Source of the DNA: Syntrophales bacterium
GTDB lineage: Bacteria > Desulfobacterota > Syntrophia > Syntrophales > UBA2210
DNA length: 5,693 nt
Direction of reading: 5' to 3'
NCBI GenBank assembly: GCA_030655735.1
Contig: JAUSPK010000075.1
Span: 1 to 5,693, forward strand
Shown here: positions 1 to 5,693 of the stretch, in pieces
Layout of the letters: each line of letters opens with the position of its first letter
Position numbering within the stretch: position 1 is the first letter of the stretch
Program-made: the position numbers and the translations under genes
The notes under the pieces: generated by a model
Database searches by the model: none
The model's input: only the letters and a program-made list of their open reading frames with translations
Told to the model about the DNA's origin: nothing

Positions 1-16
1 CATATCCAATCCTCCC
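1..16 (-). promoter_or_regulatory. Ribosome binding site and start codon of a gene running off the left edge
   Basis: The minus strand reads GGGAGG (bases 16-11), seven bases, then ATG at bases 3-1. This is a strong Shine-Dalgarno at near-optimal spacing, downstream of the candidate promoter and beyond the livM hairpin. It most likely starts a new gene, transcribed in the same direction as the operon but from its own promoter. Only the start codon is inside the window, so the product is unknown; a livF-type ATPase is one possibility. Confidence 0.5.
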
Positions 17-33
17 AGGTTGATTATGAAGAA

Positions 34-62
34 AATATACCATATTCTTTACGACATTACAA
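34..62 (-). promoter_or_regulatory. Candidate sigma70 promoter for the next minus-strand gene
   Basis: On the minus strand, TTGTAA (bases 62-57, four of six matches to the -35 consensus) is followed by exactly 17 bases and then TATATT (bases 39-34, five of six matches to the -10 consensus). A purine seven bases further (A at 27) is a suitable start site and gives a leader of about 24 bases up to the ATG at the window edge. The stretch is AT-rich compared with the flanking genes. The -10 box lies in a short inverted repeat, AATAT-GGT-ATATT (bases 46-34), which may be chance or an operator. The assignment rests on consensus matching and context only. Confidence 0.5.
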
Positions 63-107
63 GGTTGACGTGACACTAGCCTCGCTACGCGGGATAAGTG
101 CGTTCAC

Positions 108-144
108 GAAATTCTCCCCTGCAAAAAACGCAGGGAATAATTTC
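108..144 (-). terminator. Hairpin just downstream of livM; possible operon-end terminator or 3' stabiliser
   Basis: The stem is formed by bases 108-122 and 130-144, with a seven-base loop (GTTTTTT on the minus strand). Read as minus-strand RNA, the 15-bp stem has one A-G mismatch and one U-G wobble; the six pairs next to the loop (CCCTGC/GCAGGG) are perfect. Read as plus-strand RNA the wobble becomes a C-A mismatch, so the fold favours the livM transcript. It starts seven bases after the livM TAG. No run of Ts follows the 3' arm (the next bases are GTGAACGCAC), so a classical intrinsic terminator is incomplete. It may act with Rho or as an RNase barrier. Confidence 0.5.
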
Positions 145-151
145 TAACTTA

Positions 152-1222
152 CTAATACGAGAATGGCCAGAGCCGGAAGTTGGAACGGATAATCCGCCAG
201 ACCTCGGCCAAACCGCGCGGCTCCAGCAGGATGAAGAGGACTATGGCCGACCCGAACGCGAGCTCTCGCAGCGGCGCCATTGAAAGCCCCACCGCGCTGA
301 GCATATCGGTGCTCATGAGCAAATCGGTCAGCCACCGCAGCCCCTCGTTCAGCCCCGTGATAAAGAGCGCGCCGTATATGGCACCGGCGATGCTCCCCAG
401 CCCGCCTATAATAACCATCGCTATGAATTCCACGGAAAGACCCAGGTTAAAGGGTTCCGTCGTGATACTGACCATGTAGTAGGCCCACAGGGCGCCGGCA
501 ACCCCCGCGTAAAAGGAACTTATTCCAAACGAGAGAAGCTTGTAGGGGAATATCGGGATGCCCATCCCCTCGGCGGCCCGGTCATTATCGCGTATCGCCA
601 CAAATGCTCTACCGTACCTGGTTCTCATGAGGTTGACGGCAAGGAGGGTCATCCCAATCAGACAGAGATAGACAATATAGAAGAAGCTCCTGTCACCCCC
701 CATCGCCACGCCGAAGAGGGATATTTCGGGGAGCACGATTCCCATGGTTCCCTTCGTCAGCCCTTCCCAGTGAATGAGAAGGTACTCAATGATGAACTGC
801 CCGGCAAGGGTCGCAATGGTGAGATACAGGCCCTTCAGTCTCCCCGATGGCAGTCCAAAGAGCACCCCCACCAGGGCGGTGATCACACCCGCGCAGGGAA
901 CGGCGAGGAGGAAAGGGAAGTCAACCCGCGTAGCAAGTATGGCGGCTGCGTAGGCGCCCACTCCGAAAAAGGCCCCGTGTCCCAGGGAAAGCTGCCCGGT
1001 AAAGCCTGTCAGTATGTTCAGGCCGATCGCCGCTATGGCTGTAATGGCAACCGTGTTGAGGATATAGAGGAGATAGGGCCCGCTTATATACGGAACAACC
1101 CCGAACAGGATCACCAGCCCCGCTATCAGCGATGCGCGGCCAAAATCCGTCTCGAAGATCGTCAGCTCCTGCCCGTATCGATCATTGAAATTACCACAGG
1201 GGTGAAAACGTAACTTTCTCAT
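152..1222 (-). CDS. livM: LivM-type branched-chain amino acid family ABC transporter permease
   Basis: This 356-residue inner-membrane protein is the second channel subunit, partner of LivH. After about 28 hydrophilic N-terminal residues (HPCGNFNDRYGQEL within them) come hydrophobic segments near 31-47, 51-72, 83-98, 104-125, 133-150, 178-197, 228-250, 264-288 and 322-334. LivM hallmarks are GLNILTGFTGQLSLGHGAFFGVGAY (67-91, strongly conserved), the ATPase-contact loop GRAFVAIRDNDRAAEGMGI (204-222), IIGGLGSIAGAIYGA (271-285) and EPRGLAE (334-340). The ATG overlaps the livH TAA by one base (TAATG), with AAAGGG four bases upstream, slightly closer than ideal but compatible with coupled reinitiation. 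It ends in TAG and is the last gene of the visible operon. A livF-type ATPase commonly follows or precedes such permeases, but none is seen in the window. An inverted repeat lies just downstream. Confidence 0.95.
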   Translation of the reverse strand: MRKLRFHPCGNFNDRYGQELTIFETDFGRASLIAGLVILFGVVPYISGPYLLYILNTVAITAIAAIGLNILTGFTGQLSLGHGAFFGVGAYAAAILATRVDFPFLLAVPCAGVITALVGVLFGLPSGRLKGLYLTIATLAGQFIIEYLLIHWEGLTKGTMGIVLPEISLFGVAMGGDRSFFYIVYLCLIGMTLLAVNLMRTRYGRAFVAIRDNDRAAEGMGIPIFPYKLLSFGISSFYAGVAGALWAYYMVSITTEPFNLGLSVEFIAMVIIGGLGSIAGAIYGALFITGLNEGLRWLTDLLMSTDMLSAVGLSMAPLRELAFGSAIVLFILLEPRGLAEVWRIIRSNFRLWPFSY

Positions 1223-2100
1223 TAGACCCTTTCAATCTCTACCAGGCCGAAGAGGCCGTAAGGTTTTACCATCAATATGAATACCAGGACGATGTACGGG
1301 ATCACGTCACGCAGTGATGTGGAGATGTACCCTCCGGTGAAAGTCTCCAGGAGGCCTATGATGATCCCCCCGATCACCGCCCCTCCGATACTGTCGAGAC
1401 CTCCCAGTATGACCACCGGGAAGACCTTGAGTCCGATGGAAGAGAGGTCATGGACATTGATCCCGTTGATGGTGCCGAGGACGATCCCGCTCATCCCCGC
1501 CACTAGGGCCGCGATGGCCCAGGAAAGCGCGAAGACCTTCCGCACGTGCACCCCCAGCGAGAGGGCCGCCGGCTGGTTATCCGCGACCGATCGCATATAG
1601 ATCCCCTGGGAGGAGTACTTGAAAAAGAGGCCGAAGAGCATGAGGAAAACCAGACCGACTGCGATCGACACGACATACACCGGAGGTATGTTGACGCTCC
1701 CCCAGTGGATGGCAAGGCCCGCCGGGAGAAACTCGGGAAAGGTATAGAGGTTCCCTCCCCATACGAGCAGCATGGCCCCCTTAAATATCGAGGCCAGCCC
1801 CACGGTGAGCATGATGACATAGATGAGGGGCTCACCGATCAGCGGGCGCAGGAAGAGTCGTTCGACGACAAATCCAAGGATGAAACAGGCGGCAAGGGCC
1901 AGGGGAAAGGCCAGGTAGACGGGCAGCCCCGCCCATCCGATCAGGGCCAGAAATACGAACGCCCCCAGGGCCATCAACTCACCATGCGCAAAGTTGAGCA
2001 CACTGGATGATTTAAAGATCATGACAAACCCCATGGCCGCCAGGCCATAGAGAAAACCGATGCTCAGTCCATTCACCAAAAGCTGGATGAAAAATTCCAT
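1222..2100 (-). CDS. livH: LivH-type branched-chain amino acid family ABC transporter permease
   Basis: This 292-residue inner-membrane protein is one half of the heterodimeric translocation channel with LivM. It has about eight hydrophobic segments, roughly at 5-29, 43-58, 62-82, 92-115, 140-162, 187-211, 222-250 and 264-281. LivH hallmarks are GLAAMGFVMIFKSS followed by NFAHGE (36-41), the cytoplasmic ATPase-contact loop RSVADNQPAALSLGV (170-184), the glycine-rich VILGGLDSIGGAVIGG (230-245) and the C-terminal KPYGLFG (279-285). Length is normal. The ATG is supported by a ribosome binding site GGGAG at bases 2110-2114, nine bases upstream. A 17-base gap separates it from the synthetase stop, the only non-overlapping junction in the operon. 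Its TAA shares one base with the livM ATG (TAATG). The family assignment is firm; the transported substrate is not known. Confidence 0.95.
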   Translation of the reverse strand: MEFFIQLLVNGLSIGFLYGLAAMGFVMIFKSSSVLNFAHGELMALGAFVFLALIGWAGLPVYLAFPLALAACFILGFVVERLFLRPLIGEPLIYVIMLTVGLASIFKGAMLLVWGGNLYTFPEFLPAGLAIHWGSVNIPPVYVVSIAVGLVFLMLFGLFFKYSSQGIYMRSVADNQPAALSLGVHVRKVFALSWAIAALVAGMSGIVLGTINGINVHDLSSIGLKVFPVVILGGLDSIGGAVIGGIIIGLLETFTGGYISTSLRDVIPYIVLVFILMVKPYGLFGLVEIERV

Positions 2101-2117
2101 ACGATATCACTCCCGTC
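2101..2117 (-). promoter_or_regulatory. Intercistronic gap with livH ribosome binding site
   Basis: This is the only gap between coding regions in the operon. On the minus strand it contains GGGAG (bases 2110-2114), followed by nine bases and then the livH ATG. This site fixes the livH start and lets livH be initiated without relying on a stop/start overlap. It is too short to hold a promoter or terminator. Confidence 0.7.
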
Positions 2118-4064
2118 TCAATCAAGTTTCAATATACGTACCCTGGTTTCCAGCGTGCCAACCTGCCCGTCCCGATAGCGGACCGTTGTCTTCACGTCCA
2201 GGCTGTCCTTGTCTTCATACATGGCGTTGATAAGCTTCAGATAGAGTCCGTAGACAAACCGACGGCGCACCTTCCCCGTCCGTGTCAGTTCCTCGTCATC
2301 CGCATCGAGGAGCTTGTAGAGGAGGATGCACCGGCGTATCTTCATGGCATCCGGCAGCCGTTCATTGACCGCTCTGATCTCCCCGCTCACCAACTCCTCC
2401 ACCTCCGGCCGCTGAGAGAGGTCCGTATAGGTGGTATAGGGGATCATCCTCTCTTCGGCCCAGTTGCCGACATTCCCCATATCGATATTGATAAGCGCGG
2501 TTATGTAGGGGCGCCCCTCGCCGAAGGTGACCGCCTCCCGCAGGTAGGTGCTGAATTTCAGACGCGTCTCTATAAAATCAGGGGAGAATGCCTCCCCCTG
2601 CTTGTTGCGGATGATTTCCTCCCGGCGTCCGATAATGACGAGGTGTCCATCATCATCCAAATAACCGGCATCCCCGGTCCTCAGCCAGCCGTCCACAAAC
2701 GCGGCCTTCGTTGCCTCAAAATCGTTATGATACCCCCTGAACACCGTTTTGCTCGAGAGAAAGACCTCCTGATCCTCGGATATCTTCACCTCCATCCCGG
2801 TCAGGGGCCTGCCGACCGTCTCGGCCTTGATCTCATTGTCGGGCTGGATCTGGAATATCCCCCCCGATTCCGTCAGTCCATAGCACTGTTTCAGATTGAG
2901 TCCCAGCGAACGGAAGAAGCGTATCACGTCCGGACTGATCGGATGTCCCCCCGTGTAAGCGCTGGAGAACCGTGAACAGCCAATCCGGTCCAGGAGGGGG
3001 TGGAAAACGGTAACTGAGGCCAACCATCCCGCACACCTGAGAAGAGGCCCTGGGCGGCTACCCTGTGACTCCTGATCGGTAATCCTGCCTCCGATATACT
3101 CCGCCAGATGAAATAGTTTTCTTCGCACCAAACCGGCATCGCCTATCTTTACACGGATAGTAGAGGCGAGATCTTCCCAGAACCGGGATGATGTAATAAG
3201 TATATTGGGACCTAATTCGCGGAAATCCTCCAGAACAGTCTCCTGGGTCTCGGGAAAGTTCATCGTCATACCGCCGACCAAGGCCACTCCTACCCACATC
3301 TGGTCGACGATCCATGCCGGGGGAGACATCGACAGCCAGTCAACATCCATGCCGGAGGGGATCGTCTCCAGCCAGCTTGCCGCCATCTCGGCAAAGTTGC
3401 TGTGCGACATCATCGCCAGCTTTGATATCCCGGTCGTCCCCGACGTCATGATCATCAGGGCGATATCATCCGGCCTCCCCTTCCCCACCTCCCGGGCAAA
3501 GAGCTCCGGGTCCTGTGTGTCCAGGGCCTCGCCCGCATCCAACAGGTCGGCAAAGCTGATAAGCCACTCATTGCCCCGATACGAGCTCATCCCGGTCCGG
3601 TCGACGTATATGACCTTCCGTACATGTGAGAGGCTGCCGCGCGCCTCCAAGAGCTTATCCACCTGCTCCTGGTCCTGCGCGATGACATACGCAGCATCGA
3701 TTCTGTTCAGGGTCCCCGCCATCTCACTGCTAACGGCAGAGGTAAAGAGGTTGAGCATAACGGCTCCGAATGCCTGCCCCCCCAATTGACTGAAGAGCCA
3801 TTCCGGGTGGTTGTCTATGATAATCCCGACATTGTCCCCTCTTCTCAGGCCGAGGGCATACAGTCCCAACCCCACTTTTTTTGTAAAGGCCAGATAGTCT
3901 CGCCAGGTATACGCCTGCCATATGCCATACGCCTTTTCGCGGATGGCGGTTTGCTCACCCGCTCTTTTCGCCTGCTGGAGCAGGATCTGAGGGAGCGTAA
4001 GCCCGCCCCCTGGCCTCGGATGTATTCCCTCTTGGGGTTTTGGGGTTTCCGGTTTCTGATTCAC
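2118..4064 (-). CDS. AMP-forming long-chain acyl-CoA synthetase (COG1022/FadD15-like) within the transporter operon
   Basis: This 648-residue cytoplasmic or membrane-associated enzyme is expected to convert a carboxylic acid, ATP and CoA to acyl-CoA, AMP and PPi. Adenylate-forming motifs in order are the P-loop-like A3 motif TSGTTGISK (207-215), AYTGG (369-373), A5 YGLTESGG (395-402), A7 LRTGDAGYLDDDG (461-473), hinge motif GRREEIIRNKQGEAFSP (479-495) and the C-terminal LTRTGKVRR (593-601) with candidate catalytic Lys598. Family-typical stretches are YGIWQAYTW near residue 46, LKFSTYLREAV (502-512) and the tail DGQVGTLETRVRILKL. Length fits the family. The start is GTG, overlapping the livG stop as GTGA, with GGGGGA about six bases upstream; no in-frame ATG comes before the conserved TLPQILLQQA at residue 23. 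The N-terminal 20 residues are Pro/Gly-rich and probably disordered. Co-expression with the permeases suggests it activates the imported acid. Chain length and substrate class are not determinable here. Confidence 0.93.
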   Translation of the reverse strand: MNQKPETPKPQEGIHPRPGGGLTLPQILLQQAKRAGEQTAIREKAYGIWQAYTWRDYLAFTKKVGLGLYALGLRRGDNVGIIIDNHPEWLFSQLGGQAFGAVMLNLFTSAVSSEMAGTLNRIDAAYVIAQDQEQVDKLLEARGSLSHVRKVIYVDRTGMSSYRGNEWLISFADLLDAGEALDTQDPELFAREVGKGRPDDIALMIMTSGTTGISKLAMMSHSNFAEMAASWLETIPSGMDVDWLSMSPPAWIVDQMWVGVALVGGMTMNFPETQETVLEDFRELGPNILITSSRFWEDLASTIRVKIGDAGLVRRKLFHLAEYIGGRITDQESQGSRPGPLLRCAGWLASVTVFHPLLDRIGCSRFSSAYTGGHPISPDVIRFFRSLGLNLKQCYGLTESGGIFQIQPDNEIKAETVGRPLTGMEVKISEDQEVFLSSKTVFRGYHNDFEATKAAFVDGWLRTGDAGYLDDDGHLVIIGRREEIIRNKQGEAFSPDFIETRLKFSTYLREAVTFGEGRPYITALINIDMGNVGNWAEERMIPYTTYTDLSQRPEVEELVSGEIRAVNERLPDAMKIRRCILLYKLLDADDEELTRTGKVRRRFVYGLYLKLINAMYEDKDSLDVKTTVRYRDGQVGTLETRVRILKLD

Positions 4065-4882
4065 TGTGTATCCCCCAGGTACGCCCGTATAACCTCTGGG
4101 TCGTTCTGCACCTCCTCAGGGGTCCCCTCGTACAGTTTCTCACCGAAATTCAAGACCATGACGCGATTGGAGATGGTCATCACGATAGACATGTCGTGTT
4201 CGACAAGTATCATCGTCTGTCCCCACTGGTTGTTCAACTCGGACAGAAACCTGACCATATCCTCCTTCTCCTCGAGATTCATCCCCGCAAAGGGTTCGTC
4301 CAACACCAGGAGTTTCGGCTGGAGCGCCAGCGCGCGTCCGAGTTCGACCCGTTTGCGCAGCCCGTAGGGAAGCGACCCGACCGACTTCTTCCGAATGGCC
4401 TGCATCTCCAGAAAATCGATCAGCTCCTCCACGACGATGCGGTTTCGTATCTCCTCCCTGCGCACAGCAGGCGAGAAGAGGAGCGCCCGTCCCAGCCCGT
4501 AGCCACAGTGCGCGTGGCGTGCCAGGAGCATATTGGACAGGACGGTCATCCCGGGGAACAATTCGATATTCTGGAACGTTCTGCCGACGCCACGGCTCAC
4601 AAGTCCGTGCGCCGGCAGATTCGTTATATCTTCTTTGTTGAACATGATCCGGCCCTCCTGCGGCCGGTAAAACCCGGTCAGACAGTTCAGAAGACTGGTC
4701 TTTCCTGCGCCGTTGGGACCGATAATGGCAAACAGCTCGCCGGTCTGTACCTCAAAGTCGACGTCGCTGAGTGCCATCACCCCTCCGAAGCTCAGAGTGA
4801 GATGGGTCACCCTCAAATCGGCGCGTTTCCCTTCGCCGGATATCTCCTTAAAGATATCCGGCTGACCTCGAAAAGCCTTCAT
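4061..4882 (-). CDS. livG: LivG-type ABC transporter ATP-binding protein
   Basis: This 273-residue cytoplasmic ATPase powers the transporter by ATP-driven dimerisation against the permease pair. Motifs in order are Walker A GPNGAGKTS (55-63), Q-loop RTFQN with Gln104, the signature LPYGLRKRVELGRAL (171-185), Walker B LLVLDEP (191-197, Glu196 catalytic), D-loop AGMN (199-202) and switch His229 in VEHD. The C-terminal stretch FGEKLYEGTPEEVQNDPEVIRAYLG is typical of LivG rather than LivF. The signature lacks the usual Gln of LSGGQ/LAYGQ; Leu replaces it, a variant I have met in this subfamily and do not regard as inactivating. The ATG is chosen because it overlaps the binding-protein stop (ATGA), implying translational coupling. 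It leaves about 20 residues before the usual family start near LRVTHLTLSFGG, and codons 7-16 form a strong hairpin. The upstream ribosome binding site is a weak run of Gs. The stop overlaps the next gene's GTG start. Confidence 0.95.
   Translation of the reverse strand: MKAFRGQPDIFKEISGEGKRADLRVTHLTLSFGGVMALSDVDFEVQTGELFAIIGPNGAGKTSLLNCLTGFYRPQEGRIMFNKEDITNLPAHGLVSRGVGRTFQNIELFPGMTVLSNMLLARHAHCGYGLGRALLFSPAVRREEIRNRIVVEELIDFLEMQAIRKKSVGSLPYGLRKRVELGRALALQPKLLVLDEPFAGMNLEEKEDMVRFLSELNNQWGQTMILVEHDMSIVMTISNRVMVLNFGEKLYEGTPEEVQNDPEVIRAYLGDTQ
4835..4862 (-). repeat. Perfect 11-bp inverted repeat (RNA hairpin) within the 5' end of livG
   Basis: On the minus strand the arms are GCCGGATATCT and AGATATCCGGC, separated by the six-base loop TTAAGG. 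Pairing is perfect over 11 bp and stops at the next base on each side. In the livG frame the hairpin spans codons 7-16 (Q P D I F K E I S G). It begins 17 bases after the stop codon of the binding-protein gene. The loop plus the first arm bases read TAAGGAG, a near-ideal Shine-Dalgarno, but no ATG, GTG or TTG lies within a normal distance after it. By analogy with binding-protein operons such as mal, a structure here could protect the binding-protein mRNA 3' end or slow ribosomes entering livG. That role is inference. Confidence 0.7.
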
Positions 4883-5693
4883 TTACCCCCCAGAACCTGT
4901 ATTTCTCCCTTCCCGGGAACGAAGAAGTTCGTAACGGGAACATACTTTCCATCATCGGACACCCTGACGATTCTCCCCTTGAACGAACCCTCGTGATTCG
5001 TCTTAGAATAGGAAACATCGGGAACCAAACCGCCTAAATTTTCATTTGAGAAGGATTCCATCGCCTTGTTGATCGTCTCCCTCGTTATCTTTCCATACTT
5101 CTCTTGTGCCCGGATGAAGGCGCGTTCCATAATCATCCCCATGACGACACCTTCCCAGTAGGATGCATCAAAGGTGTTGACCGTGCCATATCGCTTCCAC
5201 ATATCCTCCATGACCTTGATGCCCTCGGTTTTATCGACCGGCAGAGAACCGGGGAACTGCATCATCAAACGGTCCCTGATCAGTCCCTTTCCCATAGTGA
5301 AGAAGTCGGGGTCGGTAGAGGTCCATGTCCCGAAGAATTGCGGCTTGTAATCTACCCTGTCGGCGCATTTAAAGGTGGTGATGATCGCCGCGGGGAGCAT
5401 CTGCATGAAGACATACTCCGCGCCGCTCTTCTGCAACCTGAGAACCTCTGTCGTAAGATCTAGGGTCTTCGGGGGGAATTCCTCGATCGCCACGATATCT
5501 ATCCCATGTTTTTCGGCATATTCCTTACTCGGCTTGTGTATCGACCTCCCATAGGCATTGTTGTACGTCAGCAGACCGACCTTCGGCGGGTTCTTACCCT
5601 TGTGGGTTGCGCCGATATACTCCAGGATCGCGTAGCAATCCAACTGGTAGCTTCCGAAGGGAAGATACATATAATCGATCGGTTTTTCAAGGA
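4879..5693 (-). CDS. Periplasmic substrate-binding protein of a Liv/HAAT-type ABC transporter (5' end cut by window edge)
   Basis: This gene encodes the C-terminal 270 residues of a type I periplasmic binding protein (Peripla_BP_6/LivK-like family), which captures the substrate outside the inner membrane and delivers it to the LivH/LivM channel. The reading frame is open through the right edge. The first ATG in frame (base 5670) follows seven in-frame codons (LEKPIDY) and is internal, so it is not the real start; the signal peptide and first lobe lie outside the window. Family features seen are the second-lobe Rossmann strand KVGLLTYNNAYGRS, then a segment with DLTTEVLRLQKSGAEYVF (paired acidic/Thr and RLQ positions usual before the next strand), then PQFFGTWTSTDPDFF. 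Full-length relatives are usually about 380-420 residues, so roughly a third is missing. The stop TGA overlaps the livG ATG as ATGA. The ligand may be an amino acid, a fatty acid or an aromatic acid; the sequence does not decide. Confidence 0.9.
   Translation of the reverse strand, partial: LEKPIDYMYLPFGSYQLDCYAILEYIGATHKGKNPPKVGLLTYNNAYGRSIHKPSKEYAEKHGIDIVAIEEFPPKTLDLTTEVLRLQKSGAEYVFMQMLPAAIITTFKCADRVDYKPQFFGTWTSTDPDFFTMGKGLIRDRLMMQFPGSLPVDKTEGIKVMEDMWKRYGTVNTFDASYWEGVVMGMIMERAFIRAQEKYGKITRETINKAMESFSNENLGGLVPDVSYSKTNHEGSFKGRIVRVSDDGKYVPVTNFFVPGKGEIQVLGGK

Noticed and set aside
66..75. Tandem TGACG-TGACA upstream of the candidate promoter as a possible operator
   Set aside because: Two imperfect five-base copies are too short to separate from chance without comparative data.
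65..93. TTGACG on the plus strand as a -35 box for a rightward promoter
   Set aside because: No acceptable -10 box lies 16-18 bases downstream, and no plus-strand gene follows.
1546..2010. 154-codon plus-strand frame antisense to livH
   Set aside because: The product is highly charged and low-complexity (Glu, Gln, Asp, Lys), the expected reverse complement of membrane-protein codons.
4031..4056. G-rich GGGGTTTTGGGGTTT stretch resembling a telomere-type or G-quadruplex repeat
   Set aside because: Only two runs of four Gs occur, and they are explained by Pro/Lys codons (TPKPQE) near the synthetase N-terminus.
3205..4367. Two plus-strand open frames of 194 and 193 codons antisense to the synthetase and livG
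   Set aside because: The opposite strand carries clear adenylate-forming and ABC motifs; these frames are Ser/Arg/Pro-rich shadows without recognisable domains or ribosome binding sites.
4658..4676. GC-rich short self-complementary stretch with a ribosome-binding-like GCAGGAGGG on the minus strand in livG
   Set aside because: It sits between Walker A and the Q-loop of livG, the arms are only about four bases, and no start codon follows that would give a sensible product.
4040..4996. 318-codon open frame on the plus strand, antisense to livG
   Set aside because: It overlaps a gene with all ABC ATPase motifs and its product resembles no family; the low stop frequency follows from codon composition of the real gene.

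Overview
The window is one tightly packed minus-strand operon of the branched-chain (hydrophobic) amino acid type ABC transporter family (HAAT/Liv), with an acyl-CoA synthetase gene in the middle. In transcription order, from the right edge to the left, it holds: the 3' part of a periplasmic substrate-binding protein gene (cut by the window edge), a livG-type ATPase, a 648-residue AMP-forming long-chain acyl-CoA synthetase, a livH-type permease and a livM-type permease. Three of the four junctions overlap (ATGA, GTGA and TAATG); the fourth has a 17-base gap with a clear ribosome binding site. All this points to one co-transcribed, translationally coupled unit.

The organism is a bacterium with fairly GC-rich coding DNA. 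Liv operons carrying this COG1022-type synthetase are common, from general knowledge, in Desulfobacterota/syntrophic 'deltaproteobacteria' and in beta/alphaproteobacteria that degrade aromatic or fatty acids. I favour a Desulfobacterota-like anaerobe, but the window has no taxonomic marker. A plausible joint role is import of a carboxylic acid (fatty, branched-chain or aromatic) through LivH/LivM powered by LivG, followed by CoA activation in the cytoplasm. The substrate cannot be read from the sequence. No livF-type second ATPase is present, so it must lie outside the window or be supplied elsewhere.

The only non-coding stretch of note is bases 1-151, left of livM. It holds a 15-bp inverted repeat just after the livM stop. 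Beyond that, in an AT-rich stretch (about 33% GC in bases 1-60), lie a candidate sigma70 promoter and a strong Shine-Dalgarno followed by an ATG exactly at the window edge, so a separate minus-strand gene probably begins there.

The most unusual non-coding signal is a perfect 11-bp hairpin inside the first codons of livG, 17 bases after the binding-protein stop codon. It may set the mRNA ratio between the binding protein and the membrane components. I found no convincing evidence of a wholly new biological system: no CRISPR array, mobile element, RNA gene or defence-like gene.
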